Shown here piece by piece: positions 17,623 through 26,201 of a stretch of DNA of 64,000 nt. This DNA is from Cytobacillus firmus DS1 (GTDB lineage Bacteria > Bacillota > Bacilli > Bacillales > Cytobacillaceae): NCBI RefSeq assembly GCF_000565285.1, contig NZ_APVL01000010.1, positions 124,001 through 188,000 of the forward strand, written 5' to 3'. The position numbers were made by a program, and so were the translations under genes. Under the pieces are notes generated by a model. That model searched no databases. It was not told the DNA's origin and saw only the letters and a list, made by a program, of their open reading frames with translations. The first letter of the stretch is position 1. Each line of letters opens with the position of its first letter.

Positions 17623-19127
17623 CATTTCTCCTCCTGAACACAAATTTTAAACGGAGTGATTTTCATTTGATACCAGAGGAAAGGTTCCGCACGATGGTCA
17701 AACTCGGTATAAAGTTTCAATCCTTCAAACACCTGGAATTGCGGATACTCCTGCATCAGTTTATAGAGGAGAATCTCCCTCTCATCGCTCAAGCTCTCTT
17801 CCCTCCGGTGCAGCACCTGAACCTTCAGCGGCTTTTTATCAAACATCATCCATAAATCAATCGTTTCCGATTCTTCAAACCATAAATCCTGTACCTCAAG
17901 CGGCAATGTCGTTAAATCAGCCAGGGAAAACTCTCCGTATGTCTGCAAATATTGAAACACATAGCTCCAGGCCTTTATAACAGAATCCCAGTTCGTTACC
18001 CGCTGATGGGTAATACTTTCCTCTGCCGTTTCTTCCTCCATCGTCTCTGTGAGCTGCTTTTCATCAAATTCCTGTTCGCCCCAGATCCAATCCAAGGGCA
18101 AGATAAATTCATTCTTTGGAGAAAATAAAGGACCCAGTACCTTCTCAACACGATCGAAGGAAGATCCCCCCTCCTTCATGAACCAGTTTTCAAAAATGTG
18201 CTCCCGAAACGAAACGAGGCTTGTTTCCCAAAATAGTGAAGGGTTTTCCGCTTTTAATTTCATTTCATAGGAGATATTCTGAATCACAAGCTTGGCAAAA
18301 CGGTCATGCAATTGCCTTGTATGGCCGATCTTTTCCTGCAGGAGGATCAATTCTCTTTGAATGTGATCATCTTCCTCGTTTCTTCGTTTTGTCTTCTCAA
18401 TCATACTGCTGATGGTACGGAAGTGATTTTTCTCTTCTTCAAATTGTTTTTCAATTTCCGCACGATTATCAGCCCTTTGCATTTCTTCTTCCATCAATAA
18501 GATTTTGGGATTATTGATCATTTCTTTTTGAAAGGAGAATTCTCTTGCCATTAAGCGGTTGACCCGTGAAATGAGGTGATCGAGGTTTCGGGTAGCTTTG
18601 CGGAAATTACCGTTTTTAATCAGCTGCATACTGTAGAGCTGTTCAATGGTGATCGAGAACTCCTCCGCCATTTCCCTGCTCATGAAAATCATTTCCTGTG
18701 AGACATCTGTGAGTTTGTAGACGATTGATCCGCCCATTTCCAGGTTTGTATATAATTCATCCATTGTCACATAACGGAAAACCTGCGTCTCCCATGACTG
18801 TCTGATTTCATCGTAATAAAGGGCTTCAAACGGCCTGCTGTACTCTTCTCTTCCCTGATACAAAAGTCCGCTTGTGATTCGTTCAATCTGCTTCTCATCA
18901 GCCAATAGCTTCATTTGTTTAATCGAATCTTCCACCATATATTTGATATCTGATTTTCTCCGGTGATCATCATCATTCAATTCCCGATAAAAAATGGTGA
19001 GGAGCACCTGCATCAGAATCGTCTGGATATGAGGCTTCAGCTCTCCGACTTCCATTCCTCTTCCAAGCTCAAACAGCGGGTTTAAACGCTGCATCCGCTG
19101 GGCGAATCCTTCCCATGACTCGTTCAC
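17622..19127 (-). CDS. jetA: Wadjet system kleisin-like protein JetA
   Basis: A 501-residue protein. It has an N-terminal helical/winged-helix part (NPLFELGRGMEV..., FYRELNDDD), a coiled coil around residues 205-275 (MEEEMQRADNRAEIEKQFEEEKN-like region) and a C-terminal winged-helix part ending FLWYQMKITPF. This matches the MukF-like kleisin of Wadjet, which links the JetC heads. I use the GTG at 19127, whose GTGA overlaps the jetD stop by 4 nt and lies 6 nt after GGAGGAG. The ATG at 19142 would place the ribosome-binding site inside the gene. Confidence 0.85.
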   Translation of the reverse strand: MNESWEGFAQRMQRLNPLFELGRGMEVGELKPHIQTILMQVLLTIFYRELNDDDHRRKSDIKYMVEDSIKQMKLLADEKQIERITSGLLYQGREEYSRPFEALYYDEIRQSWETQVFRYVTMDELYTNLEMGGSIVYKLTDVSQEMIFMSREMAEEFSITIEQLYSMQLIKNGNFRKATRNLDHLISRVNRLMAREFSFQKEMINNPKILLMEEEMQRADNRAEIEKQFEEEKNHFRTISSMIEKTKRRNEEDDHIQRELILLQEKIGHTRQLHDRFAKLVIQNISYEMKLKAENPSLFWETSLVSFREHIFENWFMKEGGSSFDRVEKVLGPLFSPKNEFILPLDWIWGEQEFDEKQLTETMEEETAEESITHQRVTNWDSVIKAWSYVFQYLQTYGEFSLADLTTLPLEVQDLWFEESETIDLWMMFDKKPLKVQVLHRREESLSDEREILLYKLMQEYPQFQVFEGLKLYTEFDHRAEPFLWYQMKITPFKICVQEEK

Positions 19128-20209
19128 ATCCATCTCCTCCATGTTTCAATTGTCAGGACTTCCTGAGGAATCCGTTTATTTTCCTGCCATAATTGCAATA
19201 AGTGTTCTTGCTCCTCTTCCGTAAACCACTTAAAGAACGCTTCACGGTATTTAAGATTTTGAAGCTGGCCGGATTTCTGTTCATTTCTTTGCTCCATACA
19301 ATCGAGCATTTTACGGTATATCTTCAATGCAGGCTGAATGCAGCATTCCGGATATTTATCAAGCAGCCTGGTCATGATACCGTAGCCTGCAGCATCCAGA
19401 TCCCCCGCATAATAGAATAGATACGATTTAGCAGGGAAAATTTTAAAGAAAAATGAAAAGCTCCGTTCAATTTTAGTACCTTCCCCATAAATGATCAGTT
19501 CAGGCTCGTAATCGAGCAGATCGCTTTCCAATAATTGAATAGAAGTATGAAAGAATGATAGATTCTCGACAATGAGCACTCGCTGGATATCATTAATTTC
19601 TTTTCCCTGCTTCATCCAAAACACAAAAGGCTCCCCGTATTTCACTACTTTCAGCTGCTCTTCAGATACGCCAATTCGGGCTAAAAAGCCTTTTCCATCT
19701 GGGAAACTGACAGCATCCTGCAGGAATTTTTCATGGCCGAACAGCTCCAGGCTTCTTTCCTCAAGTGAAACAGTTTCCCGTTCGCCGCTGGATTGGAGAA
19801 AAGCATATAAATTCCTGATCCGGCTCCATTCCTCCTTCGTCTGCCATTCAGGGTGCCGTTCATAAAACGAAAAATCGAACCGATCAGTTAACTTCATCAT
19901 CTCGAGGCGATCCCATTTGCCGGTGTGAGCTTTCACATTCACCCAGAAATATAAAGGCAGAGACGGTGTTTTCCCGTTGTATTGATGATTATGTATAGGT
20001 GTCAGCTGGCCATCATCCTGCAATGATTGAATGGCTTCATAAAATAGCGAATAACCGTCCATTTCATAATAATCATCCAGCAATTTGCGCAGCTGAAATT
20101 CCAAATCATTTATATTTAACTTCTTCTTTTGCTTAGGGTGCTGAATATCTTCAATGAAACTTCTCACCCTTGTTTCGATGATGTTGATTTTGTTCACCTT
20201 CTTAAACAT
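19124..20209 (-). CDS. jetD: Wadjet system Toprim nuclease JetD
   Basis: A 361-residue protein with an N-terminal helical region and a C-terminal Toprim fold like that of topoisomerase VI subunit A. The acidic Glu is in VLIVENLSFF (around 215) and the Asp pair in YYAGDLDAAG (around 270). These bind the metal used to cut DNA. In Wadjet, JetD cleaves plasmid DNA captured by the JetABC condensin. The gene is first in the operon (D-A-B-C), unlike the A-B-C-D order of type I systems. No clear Shine-Dalgarno sequence precedes the ATG at 20209, so a slightly different start is possible. Confidence 0.85.
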   Translation of the reverse strand: MFKKVNKINIIETRVRSFIEDIQHPKQKKKLNINDLEFQLRKLLDDYYEMDGYSLFYEAIQSLQDDGQLTPIHNHQYNGKTPSLPLYFWVNVKAHTGKWDRLEMMKLTDRFDFSFYERHPEWQTKEEWSRIRNLYAFLQSSGERETVSLEERSLELFGHEKFLQDAVSFPDGKGFLARIGVSEEQLKVVKYGEPFVFWMKQGKEINDIQRVLIVENLSFFHTSIQLLESDLLDYEPELIIYGEGTKIERSFSFFFKIFPAKSYLFYYAGDLDAAGYGIMTRLLDKYPECCIQPALKIYRKMLDCMEQRNEQKSGQLQNLKYREAFFKWFTEEEQEHLLQLWQENKRIPQEVLTIETWRRWM

Positions 20210-20256
20210 CTTTGGGTCTTTAGAGACTGAAAGTATCTCATGCAGACATCAATTTT

Positions 20257-20285
20257 ATTATAAACTAGTTGTGGAATGGATGTAA
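20257..20285 (-). promoter_or_regulatory. Probable sigma-A promoter of the jet operon
   Basis: Minus-strand -35 TTACAT (20285-20280), a 17-bp spacer and -10 TATAAT (20262-20257), about 50 nt before the jetD start. Confidence 0.5.
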
Positions 20286-20472
20286 TGGATTTAATAAGGG
20301 AGAGAAGAAAATGGGGCAGGGAGTAAGGCAATAAAAGCTCCTCCCCCATTTATAGAGACTGGGGATCCATGCGGCTTCAGTCAGGAAAGCAGGAAAAAAT
20401 CCAATGGTGCATTTTTTCATAGAAAATCATTTCCTCCTAACTGTTAAGTTATCATTGGGCACTTCAGTAAAT

Positions 20473-20958
20473 TCATCCGGTAATTTTCCTTCTCACCGGT
20501 ACATATAAGTCAACTCTGCATTTCCCTTCTGCATCTTCAGCAGGATTATTCAGATTAAATTCAAGGTTATGTCTAGCATAATCCGGATCATAACCGCTAT
20601 TTGGCAGCCATTCTCCAAACATGTACTGATAGGCATTATGCAATTTATCAGGGGTATCATAGAATGGGTAGAGAGCATAATCCCCGCCATCCAGTTTTTT
20701 GAACTTTATTTCCTTATGTTTCTCTTTATCAAATCCTTCCGGTAAGGTAACACAGGCATCGTGGCGGCAATCCTTGTTTTCCACTTGATTAGGATTATCC
20801 AAAGAGATGCCGATAAAAGATTGCTGTGGCGGGATTAAATTATTGTTGCTTGCCCAGCTAATCAGTCTTCCCCAATGATCCTGCGGCTCAAAATAACTTC
20901 CGGTACGCCTGATATGCGCTACTTCTGTTTCAGGTAAATTTTTTACAATGATCTCCAT
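20473..20958 (-). CDS. GyrI-like / AraC effector-binding domain protein
   Basis: A 161-residue single-domain protein of the SbmC/GyrI-like small-molecule-binding superfamily. It begins EIIVKNLPETEVAHIRRTGSY, has PPQQSFIGISLDNP and CRHDACVTLP in the middle, then KKLDGGDYALYPFYD and a C-terminal YMFGEWLPNSGYDPDYA followed by a final strand RVDLYVPVRR. This is the ligand-binding module found at the C-terminus of AraC regulators, here without a DNA-binding domain, as in DNA gyrase inhibitor relatives. GGGAG suggests the ATG at 20958 rather than the one at 20967. Function in this organism is unknown. Confidence 0.85.
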   Translation of the reverse strand: MEIIVKNLPETEVAHIRRTGSYFEPQDHWGRLISWASNNNLIPPQQSFIGISLDNPNQVENKDCRHDACVTLPEGFDKEKHKEIKFKKLDGGDYALYPFYDTPDKLHNAYQYMFGEWLPNSGYDPDYARHNLEFNLNNPAEDAEGKCRVDLYVPVRRKITG

Positions 20959-21035
20959 CTTAATCATCTCCCTTATTGGAAGTATTTACCCTGACTTATT
21001 TTCGCTATCTTTCTTTAAATTCCTTTTTTCTCCAA

Positions 21036-21070
21036 CAAAAAAGCGCGCAGCTTTTTATGCTGTACGCGCC
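21036..21070 (-). terminator. Terminator after the SleB/CwlJ-like gene
   Basis: Minus-strand GGCGCGTACAGC pairs with GCTGCGCGC, followed by six T residues. Confidence 0.75.
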
Positions 21071-21071
21071 T

Positions 21072-21602
21072 TTATATAGCAAATGCATGGCTGCCTATTT
21101 TTTTCACAACTTCACGTGAAAAGATCCACTGGCTTGTGGCTGTTTCAGGGTTATAAAAGTAAAGAAACTCTTCGTTTTGCTCCTTATCAATAAGAGCTGT
21201 CTCGACGGCCTGAACTGCTTCAATACTTGCCGGTTCATTGATTGAACCATTTTGAACAGGTTCAAAAGCATTCTTCTGATAAATAACATCTTTGACTGTA
21301 TCCGGGAATTGTTCGTGCTCGACACGATTCAGAACCACGTCAGCAACCGCTACTTTTCCTTCAAACGGCTCCCCTTTTGCTTCAGCCTGTACAAGACGGG
21401 CAAGCAGCTTTTTTTCTTCCTCTTTGATGAAGCGATGATCTGTTGATGATGACTCTTTCACGTCAACCTCAACTTTTTTATATGTTAGTGTCTCTGCAGC
21501 TTTCTGATCCACTGTCTCGGCATCGAAATGATCTGCAGGAAAAACGCTATATGAACCCATAATGAGTGAAATGGCTGCAACAAACGTTACTATATTTTTC
21601 AT
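21072..21602 (-). CDS. Cell wall hydrolase, SleB/CwlJ (Hydrolase_2) family
   Basis: A 176-residue secreted protein. Residues 1-23 form a signal-peptide-like segment (KNIVTFVAAISLIMGSYSV). The Hydrolase_2 domain covers about 62-176: LLARLVQAEAKGEPFEGKVAVADVVLNRV with the catalytic Glu in QAEAKGE, then FPDTVKDVIYQKNAFEPV, and the C-terminal FYNPETATS...W. Family knowledge: these lytic enzymes degrade spore cortex or vegetative peptidoglycan; without a peptidoglycan-binding repeat this one is closest to CwlJ/YkvT-type proteins. The ATG follows ACAGGAGG. It is monocistronic with its own terminator. Confidence 0.88.
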   Translation of the reverse strand: MKNIVTFVAAISLIMGSYSVFPADHFDAETVDQKAAETLTYKKVEVDVKESSSTDHRFIKEEEKKLLARLVQAEAKGEPFEGKVAVADVVLNRVEHEQFPDTVKDVIYQKNAFEPVQNGSINEPASIEAVQAVETALIDKEQNEEFLYFYNPETATSQWIFSREVVKKIGSHAFAI

Positions 21603-21821
21603 TTGTAAACCTCCTGTTTGTAGTTTTTAGGTAAAAACAGGCCACTTACAAGGCTAACAGGTTTACAGGGAGAACTCATTAGTGAATCTATGGGAGAATT
21701 ACCAGTCAAGAAAAAAGAAAATTCAATTTTGCTCTAATAATAACTTTAGATGTATATTTGTTATAGCATGCTAAAAAAAATAAGGTTAACAGCCTGGAAA
21801 TTGATTGAGGTGTTAAAATAA

Positions 21822-22331
21822 TTGAAAGTACTTGAAACTGACAGATTAATTCTTCGCTGGTTAACAACAGATGATGCAACATTCATTCTCGAACTTTTAA
21901 ATGAACCTGCTTGGATTCATTATATTGGCGATAAAGGTGTCCGGACGCTTGAGGATGCTAAGAATTATATTGTGACCGGACCCATGAAAATGTACTCCCA
22001 GCTGGGCTTTGGCCTTTTTCTAGTTGAACGAAAAGAAGGAAGCTCTCCTATTGGCATGTGCGGATTGATAAAACGAGATACTTTAGACAATGTTGATATT
22101 GGCTTTGCTTTTTTATCCAGATATCAAACGCAAGGTTATGGGTTCGAGTCAGCTTCTGCTGTACTAAAATATGGTCATGACCAGCTGAATCTGCAACGGA
22201 TATTGGCCATAACATCCTTAGATAATCATGCTTCCTCAGCTCTGCTTGAAAAGATAGGCATGAAATTTGAAAGAACGATTATTTTGGATAAGGAAGAGCT
22301 TAAATTGTATTTATCGGGGTTCCGAAATTAA
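21822..22331 (+). CDS. GNAT family N-acetyltransferase (RimJ/RimL type)
   Basis: A 169-residue acetyltransferase. The start LETDRLILRWLTTDDATFI is diagnostic of the Acetyltransf_3 group. The acetyl-CoA loop lies around YQTQGYGFESASAVL (near 105) and the tail SLDNHASSALLEKIGMKFE is typical of ribosomal-protein-type acetyltransferases. The TTG start is supported by GATTGAGGTG 9 nt upstream. It is not in an operon. The substrate is unknown. Confidence 0.85.
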   Translation: MKVLETDRLILRWLTTDDATFILELLNEPAWIHYIGDKGVRTLEDAKNYIVTGPMKMYSQLGFGLFLVERKEGSSPIGMCGLIKRDTLDNVDIGFAFLSRYQTQGYGFESASAVLKYGHDQLNLQRILAITSLDNHASSALLEKIGMKFERTIILDKEELKLYLSGFRN

Positions 22332-22379
22332 TAAAATAGGAGAGCAAATCTGCCCCCCTAAACAAATCAGCAAACTCAT

Positions 22380-23750
22380 TTACCCTTCACAAGCAATTCC
22401 ATCACCATCACGGTCAAGCTTTCTTGAATATCCAAGATCGCCAGTTCTGATAGGAGCTGCGCCTGCAGCTTTTACAGCGTCACAGTTTTTATAGTAGACA
22501 TTGGCTGCAGCTGCTTTTGCCTCAGCTTCTTCTTGTGCCTTTTGTTCAGCGAGGCGGGCAGCTTCTTCCTCTTTTGCCTTCTCCTCAGCAGCTTCTTCTT
22601 TCGCTTTTTGTTCAGCAGCAATCCGTGCAGCCTCTTGTTCTTTTTCCTTTTTTTCGGCAGCAAGGCGGGCAGCTTCCTCATCCTTTGCTTTCTGTTCAGC
22701 TGCCAAATTATCACTTTGATCGTCTTTAATTTCAGTATTTGCCTCAGCTACCTCCTGGGAGGGAATTTTTTTATTCTCAGGATCTTCATCACCAAAAATC
22801 ATAGCCATTCCTATAAATAGAATTAACAAATAGGAAACAGAGGCGACACTCTTTTTCCAGAGCTTACCGCTGCGAAAACCAAGTATTTTTTGGTGCCATT
22901 TTCTCTTTTGAATTGTGAAAAAAGCTCCCTTTTCAGCTAATAGATCTGCAAACTCTTTCCCATTGGAGTTAAATGTCAGCTCTCCTCCCTCAATTGCAAC
23001 AACTGTTTTAAGGGCGAAGTAATCCACAGTTACACCATTGAAGGCACCAATTGCCCACGTGTATAAAAGTTCAGCAAAACGTTCATTATTATCATATTTG
23101 TAAATATAGACTAAATCATCTACCACAATATAGTCGCCTTCTGCTTTGTCTTTTTTAAAATTCCCTTGAACAATAAATAGAGCATTAGGATGTTTCTCTT
23201 TTAATAATCGTAGACCATTAGCATTACTTCCCTGATTATCTCTTTTTAATAGAAAAGGGGTGATTACTACATTTTGCTTGCGGAATTCTTCCAATCGACC
23301 TGCATGAAGAAAATAACTGAAATCATGAGTAACCGTAGTTTCAATCCTGCGATTTGGATTTTGAACTTTTTGATTTAATATAAAGAAAAATTCATCTGTG
23401 TCATCATTCTTAGAAATATCATCCACTACAATAAGACGGCCGCCTGCAGAAAAGCTCAGCTTCCATTCATGCTTATCCTTTCCATCTTCAGCAATCCGGA
23501 TATTAGTTATTGAAGAATAATTATATGAAGAATTCTCAGATCGTGAGATAAACATGATACGGGTATCCGTAAGAGCAACAATTCCATCAATTTCTTTTCC
23601 CCCACGTTTATTCAGTTCAGCCTCGATAACTTTCAATACACGTTCATTTTCACCAAGAACAGCCCATCTATCCACTTGTAAAATCTGTCGATACTTCACC
23701 TTTAGTGATTTCTGTGACAAGGTAGGATGATTTCCAATCCATTTCTCCAT
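22380..23750 (-). CDS. Membrane protein with PH-like N-terminal part and C-terminal Excalibur domain
   Basis: A 456-residue protein. Residues 1-290 contain two PH-like (YcxB/bPH-type) segments, seen as GIVALTDTRIMFISR and then AEGDYIVVDDLVYIYKYDN. One transmembrane helix follows near 303-322 (SVASVSYLLILFIGMAMIFG). A highly charged Ala/Glu/Lys stalk with repeated EEAARLAAE-like units spans about 352-415. The C-terminus is a complete Excalibur calcium-binding motif (YYKNCDAVKAAG...LDRDGDGIACEG) with the DxDxDG loop. The topology suggests a cytoplasmic PH part and an extracellular calcium-binding tip. It is probably surface-associated; the specific role is unknown. Confidence 0.8.
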   Translation of the reverse strand: MEKWIGNHPTLSQKSLKVKYRQILQVDRWAVLGENERVLKVIEAELNKRGGKEIDGIVALTDTRIMFISRSENSSYNYSSITNIRIAEDGKDKHEWKLSFSAGGRLIVVDDISKNDDTDEFFFILNQKVQNPNRRIETTVTHDFSYFLHAGRLEEFRKQNVVITPFLLKRDNQGSNANGLRLLKEKHPNALFIVQGNFKKDKAEGDYIVVDDLVYIYKYDNNERFAELLYTWAIGAFNGVTVDYFALKTVVAIEGGELTFNSNGKEFADLLAEKGAFFTIQKRKWHQKILGFRSGKLWKKSVASVSYLLILFIGMAMIFGDEDPENKKIPSQEVAEANTEIKDDQSDNLAAEQKAKDEEAARLAAEKKEKEQEAARIAAEQKAKEEAAEEKAKEEEAARLAEQKAQEEAEAKAAAANVYYKNCDAVKAAGAAPIRTGDLGYSRKLDRDGDGIACEG

Positions 23751-23977
23751 ACTCTATTTACCCCCTATGTATACCCCAAGTTGTGATTAAATGATAAATT
23801 CCCTGGAATATGGTAACACATCTCCTGTAATATTTGTCATTGCTTCGTAATAATTTAACTAGTAATAATTCCCATGTCTATTAGTTAATTTAAAGAAGAT
23901 CAAATGGACATAGATTAAAGAGGCGGCGAACCCGAGTTACATTTCACAACCAGGTTCAGAAACCTTATCTTGCAAAT

Positions 23978-24979
23978 TTATATGTCTATCAGATATTTTT
24001 TTATTTTTTCCTTTGTCCCTTGATCCGCAAAAGAAGCTTCCACACTATTCATATATATTTGTTTATAATCCTCAGCACTCATAGCAAATTTATTTGAGAC
24101 TATATCACATTCCTTTGCCATTGTTGTATCTGATACCGTTCTGTTGTCCGTATTAATTGTTACTTTTATTCCATCCCGATGGAAGTCAGAAATGGGGTGT
24201 TCACTAAATTGGTTTACCGCTTTCGTTTGCACATTGCTGGTTGGGCATATTTCAAGCACTACCTGTTTTTCCTTTACAAGCTTATATGCCTCTTCACAGT
24301 CTTTAATGAATACACCGTGTCCAATTCTTTCAGCTCCCAGCCATTCAACGGCCTCCAGCACATTTTTACCGATTCCCGTTTCACCGGCGTGAATAGTGAC
24401 TCTGTAACCATATTCTCTGGCAAGCGCGATCGGTTCAATGAATTTTCCGCAGAAGCCTTCCTCTTCGGAGGCACATAAATCAATGGCGACAACCCCTCTT
24501 CCAAGGAATGCCTTTCCCTTTTCGACGACCTCAAATGCACTTTCCACACTCATCGTTCTCATGCATGACAAAATGAAATTTCCATTAATATCAAATTCTT
24601 CTTCAGCTTCTCTCATCCCTTCAATCACACTTTGGATGATTTCTTCTACGGATAATCCCTTTCGAGTATGAAGCAGAGGGGCAAAGCGGACCTCCATGTA
24701 TTTCACATTTTCCTTTGCAGCATCTTCAAAAAGCTCATAGGATATTCTTTTCAAATTTTCTTTTGACTGCATAACCAAGTTAGGGATGGAGAATCTTTTT
24801 AAATATTCATCCAGGGATTCGCAATCCAACGGGGCAATTAGTTCTTCTTTGATTTTTTCTTTATCAAAAGAAGGCAGGCTGATACGTTCTCGCTTTGCGA
24901 TATCAATGATGGTCTCCGGTCTGACACTCCCGTCCAAATGGCAGTGAAGTTCAATTTTAGGCATAATAGTAAAATTCAT
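23978..24979 (-). CDS. add: Adenosine deaminase
   Basis: A 333-residue amidohydrolase converting adenosine to inosine. The zinc and catalytic motifs are all present: PKIELHCHLDGSV near residue 7 (His-x-His), VTIHAGETG near 195 (His, catalytic Glu), RIGHGVFI near 219 and ITVNTDN-type KVTINTDNRTVS near 275 (Asp pair). The ATG follows CTAGGAGG. Expression is controlled by an adenine riboswitch with a terminator just upstream, fitting a role in purine salvage when adenine is abundant. It is transcribed alone. Confidence 0.95.
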   Translation of the reverse strand: MNFTIMPKIELHCHLDGSVRPETIIDIAKRERISLPSFDKEKIKEELIAPLDCESLDEYLKRFSIPNLVMQSKENLKRISYELFEDAAKENVKYMEVRFAPLLHTRKGLSVEEIIQSVIEGMREAEEEFDINGNFILSCMRTMSVESAFEVVEKGKAFLGRGVVAIDLCASEEEGFCGKFIEPIALAREYGYRVTIHAGETGIGKNVLEAVEWLGAERIGHGVFIKDCEEAYKLVKEKQVVLEICPTSNVQTKAVNQFSEHPISDFHRDGIKVTINTDNRTVSDTTMAKECDIVSNKFAMSAEDYKQIYMNSVEASFADQGTKEKIKKYLIDI

Positions 24980-25002
24980 AGCTGGACCTCCTAGATTTTT
25001 TT

Positions 25003-25065
25003 ACAAAAAAAATTCCTGATTACGAAGAAAATACAGAACATGTATCTTCTTCGTAATCAGGAATT
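25003..25065 (-). terminator. Terminator of the adenine riboswitch
   Basis: A perfect 19-bp inverted repeat: 25047-25065 pairs with 25011-25029, with a T-run at 25010-25004 on the minus strand. Its 5' arm includes the 3' strands of P3 and P1 of the aptamer, so aptamer folding and termination exclude each other. Confidence 0.9.
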
Positions 25066-25114
25066 ATTGGTTCCTGGTAGAGACCTCCAAACCATATTAT
25101 TGGAGTTATACGAA
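25050..25114 (-). promoter_or_regulatory. Purine riboswitch aptamer, adenine type
   Basis: The minus strand has P1 TTCGTA/TACGAA, then the conserved TATAA, L2 AATATGG, J2/3 GTCTCTACC, P3 AGGAA/TTCCT and J3/1 GATTAC. The nucleotide equivalent to position 74 is T (GATTA rather than GACTA), which specifies adenine over guanine. Ligand binding should disrupt the overlapping terminator, making it an ON switch as in B. subtilis pbuE and as expected for add. Confidence 0.92.
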
Positions 25115-25178
25115 TGAAAGTATTTCATTAGGTTTTTTAAAAGGATAATTAATATTATCTTTTTTGTCAATCACTCTC

Positions 25179-26201
25179 TCAAAATTTCAGCAGCTCTTCA
25201 ATATGCCCTAATGCACTCTGAAGCCGACCCCTGTAATCACCGCTCAGGATTTTATAATCAATATTATGCTTTCTCAGCAGTGTTTTTAAAGCCTCGTTGT
25301 TTTGGAGTCTTACCTCATTCTCACCATGAACCCGAAGACCATCATCCACCCATTTTACATCAGGTTCCAGGTATAGCCACAGGTCATAATCCTGCAGGCT
25401 CGCAATTTCATCCAATACTGCTTGATGATCATGGTTGTAAAGGTTGGAATAGAATTGAGTCACAATTGCCTCCGTGTCAATAAAAACCACTTTGTTTGCT
25501 TTTTCAATTGCCTTGATTTCTTCAAGCTTGTGGCCGTACGCAATTTTATGGTAATCTTCCTTCACTATTATCCCTTCGCAGCCGCCTAATTCTTCGCAAA
25601 CCGTCCGGCCATATTCCTCCACAAAAGAAGTATTATAGATTTGAGCAAGATTTCTCGTCAAGGTAGATTTCCCGCAGCTTTCGGTTCCCACCAAAACAAC
25701 CTTTTTAACGAAATAAGGTTTAACAAAGTCAGGAATGTACTCCCAATGATGAAAGACACCTTGATTACGGATCGCTGTTGCTGATATATTCACAAGTCCC
25801 CGATGGGGATCAATCAACTCGTGTTTCGCCTCTGGATAAAGTTCATTAAAGATATCGCTATATTCATACTCTGAACTAAATACATAATCAATGTGCTTTC
25901 CAATTGCTTTTTTTATACTCCTGGCACCTTCAGCCCAATTGTAATCGTCATTTCCCTGATCGTCTTTAATGGAAATAACCTTAACATGGGGCATATCTTT
26001 TGTTAATTGACTGAGCCAGCGCAAACGGATATGAGGCGGAATATAATCCATTTTAGAATGCTGGCACAATTGCCTGTCACGCAGTTCGCTATGGGACAGC
26101 ACCACGTACAGTTCATCAACTATGGATGAGGCCTGCACAATGGCATACACGTGGCCAAGATGGAGGGGGAGAAACTTGCCTCCAATAAACCCGACTGTCA
26201 T
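25179..26201 (-). CDS. nadR: NadR-type NMN adenylyltransferase / ribosylnicotinamide kinase
   Basis: A 340-residue bifunctional NAD salvage enzyme. The N-terminal nucleotidyltransferase (about 1-160) has GGKFLPLHLGHVYAI with the HxGH-type motif and ISATAIRNQG near 137. The C-terminal kinase (about 165-340) has the P-loop VGTESCGKSTL. There is no N-terminal HTH repressor domain, unlike enterobacterial NadR. It phosphorylates nicotinamide riboside and adenylates NMN to NAD. It starts directly after the pnuC stop codon, preceded by AGGCGG inside pnuC, and is the third gene of nrtR-pnuC-nadR. Confidence 0.93.
   Translation of the reverse strand: MTVGFIGGKFLPLHLGHVYAIVQASSIVDELYVVLSHSELRDRQLCQHSKMDYIPPHIRLRWLSQLTKDMPHVKVISIKDDQGNDDYNWAEGARSIKKAIGKHIDYVFSSEYEYSDIFNELYPEAKHELIDPHRGLVNISATAIRNQGVFHHWEYIPDFVKPYFVKKVVLVGTESCGKSTLTRNLAQIYNTSFVEEYGRTVCEELGGCEGIIVKEDYHKIAYGHKLEEIKAIEKANKVVFIDTEAIVTQFYSNLYNHDHQAVLDEIASLQDYDLWLYLEPDVKWVDDGLRVHGENEVRLQNNEALKTLLRKHNIDYKILSGDYRGRLQSALGHIEELLKF

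Noticed and set aside
25003..25114. Guanine riboswitch reading of the add leader
   Set aside because: J3/1 reads GATTA, not GACTA, so the specificity nucleotide is U, the adenine form.
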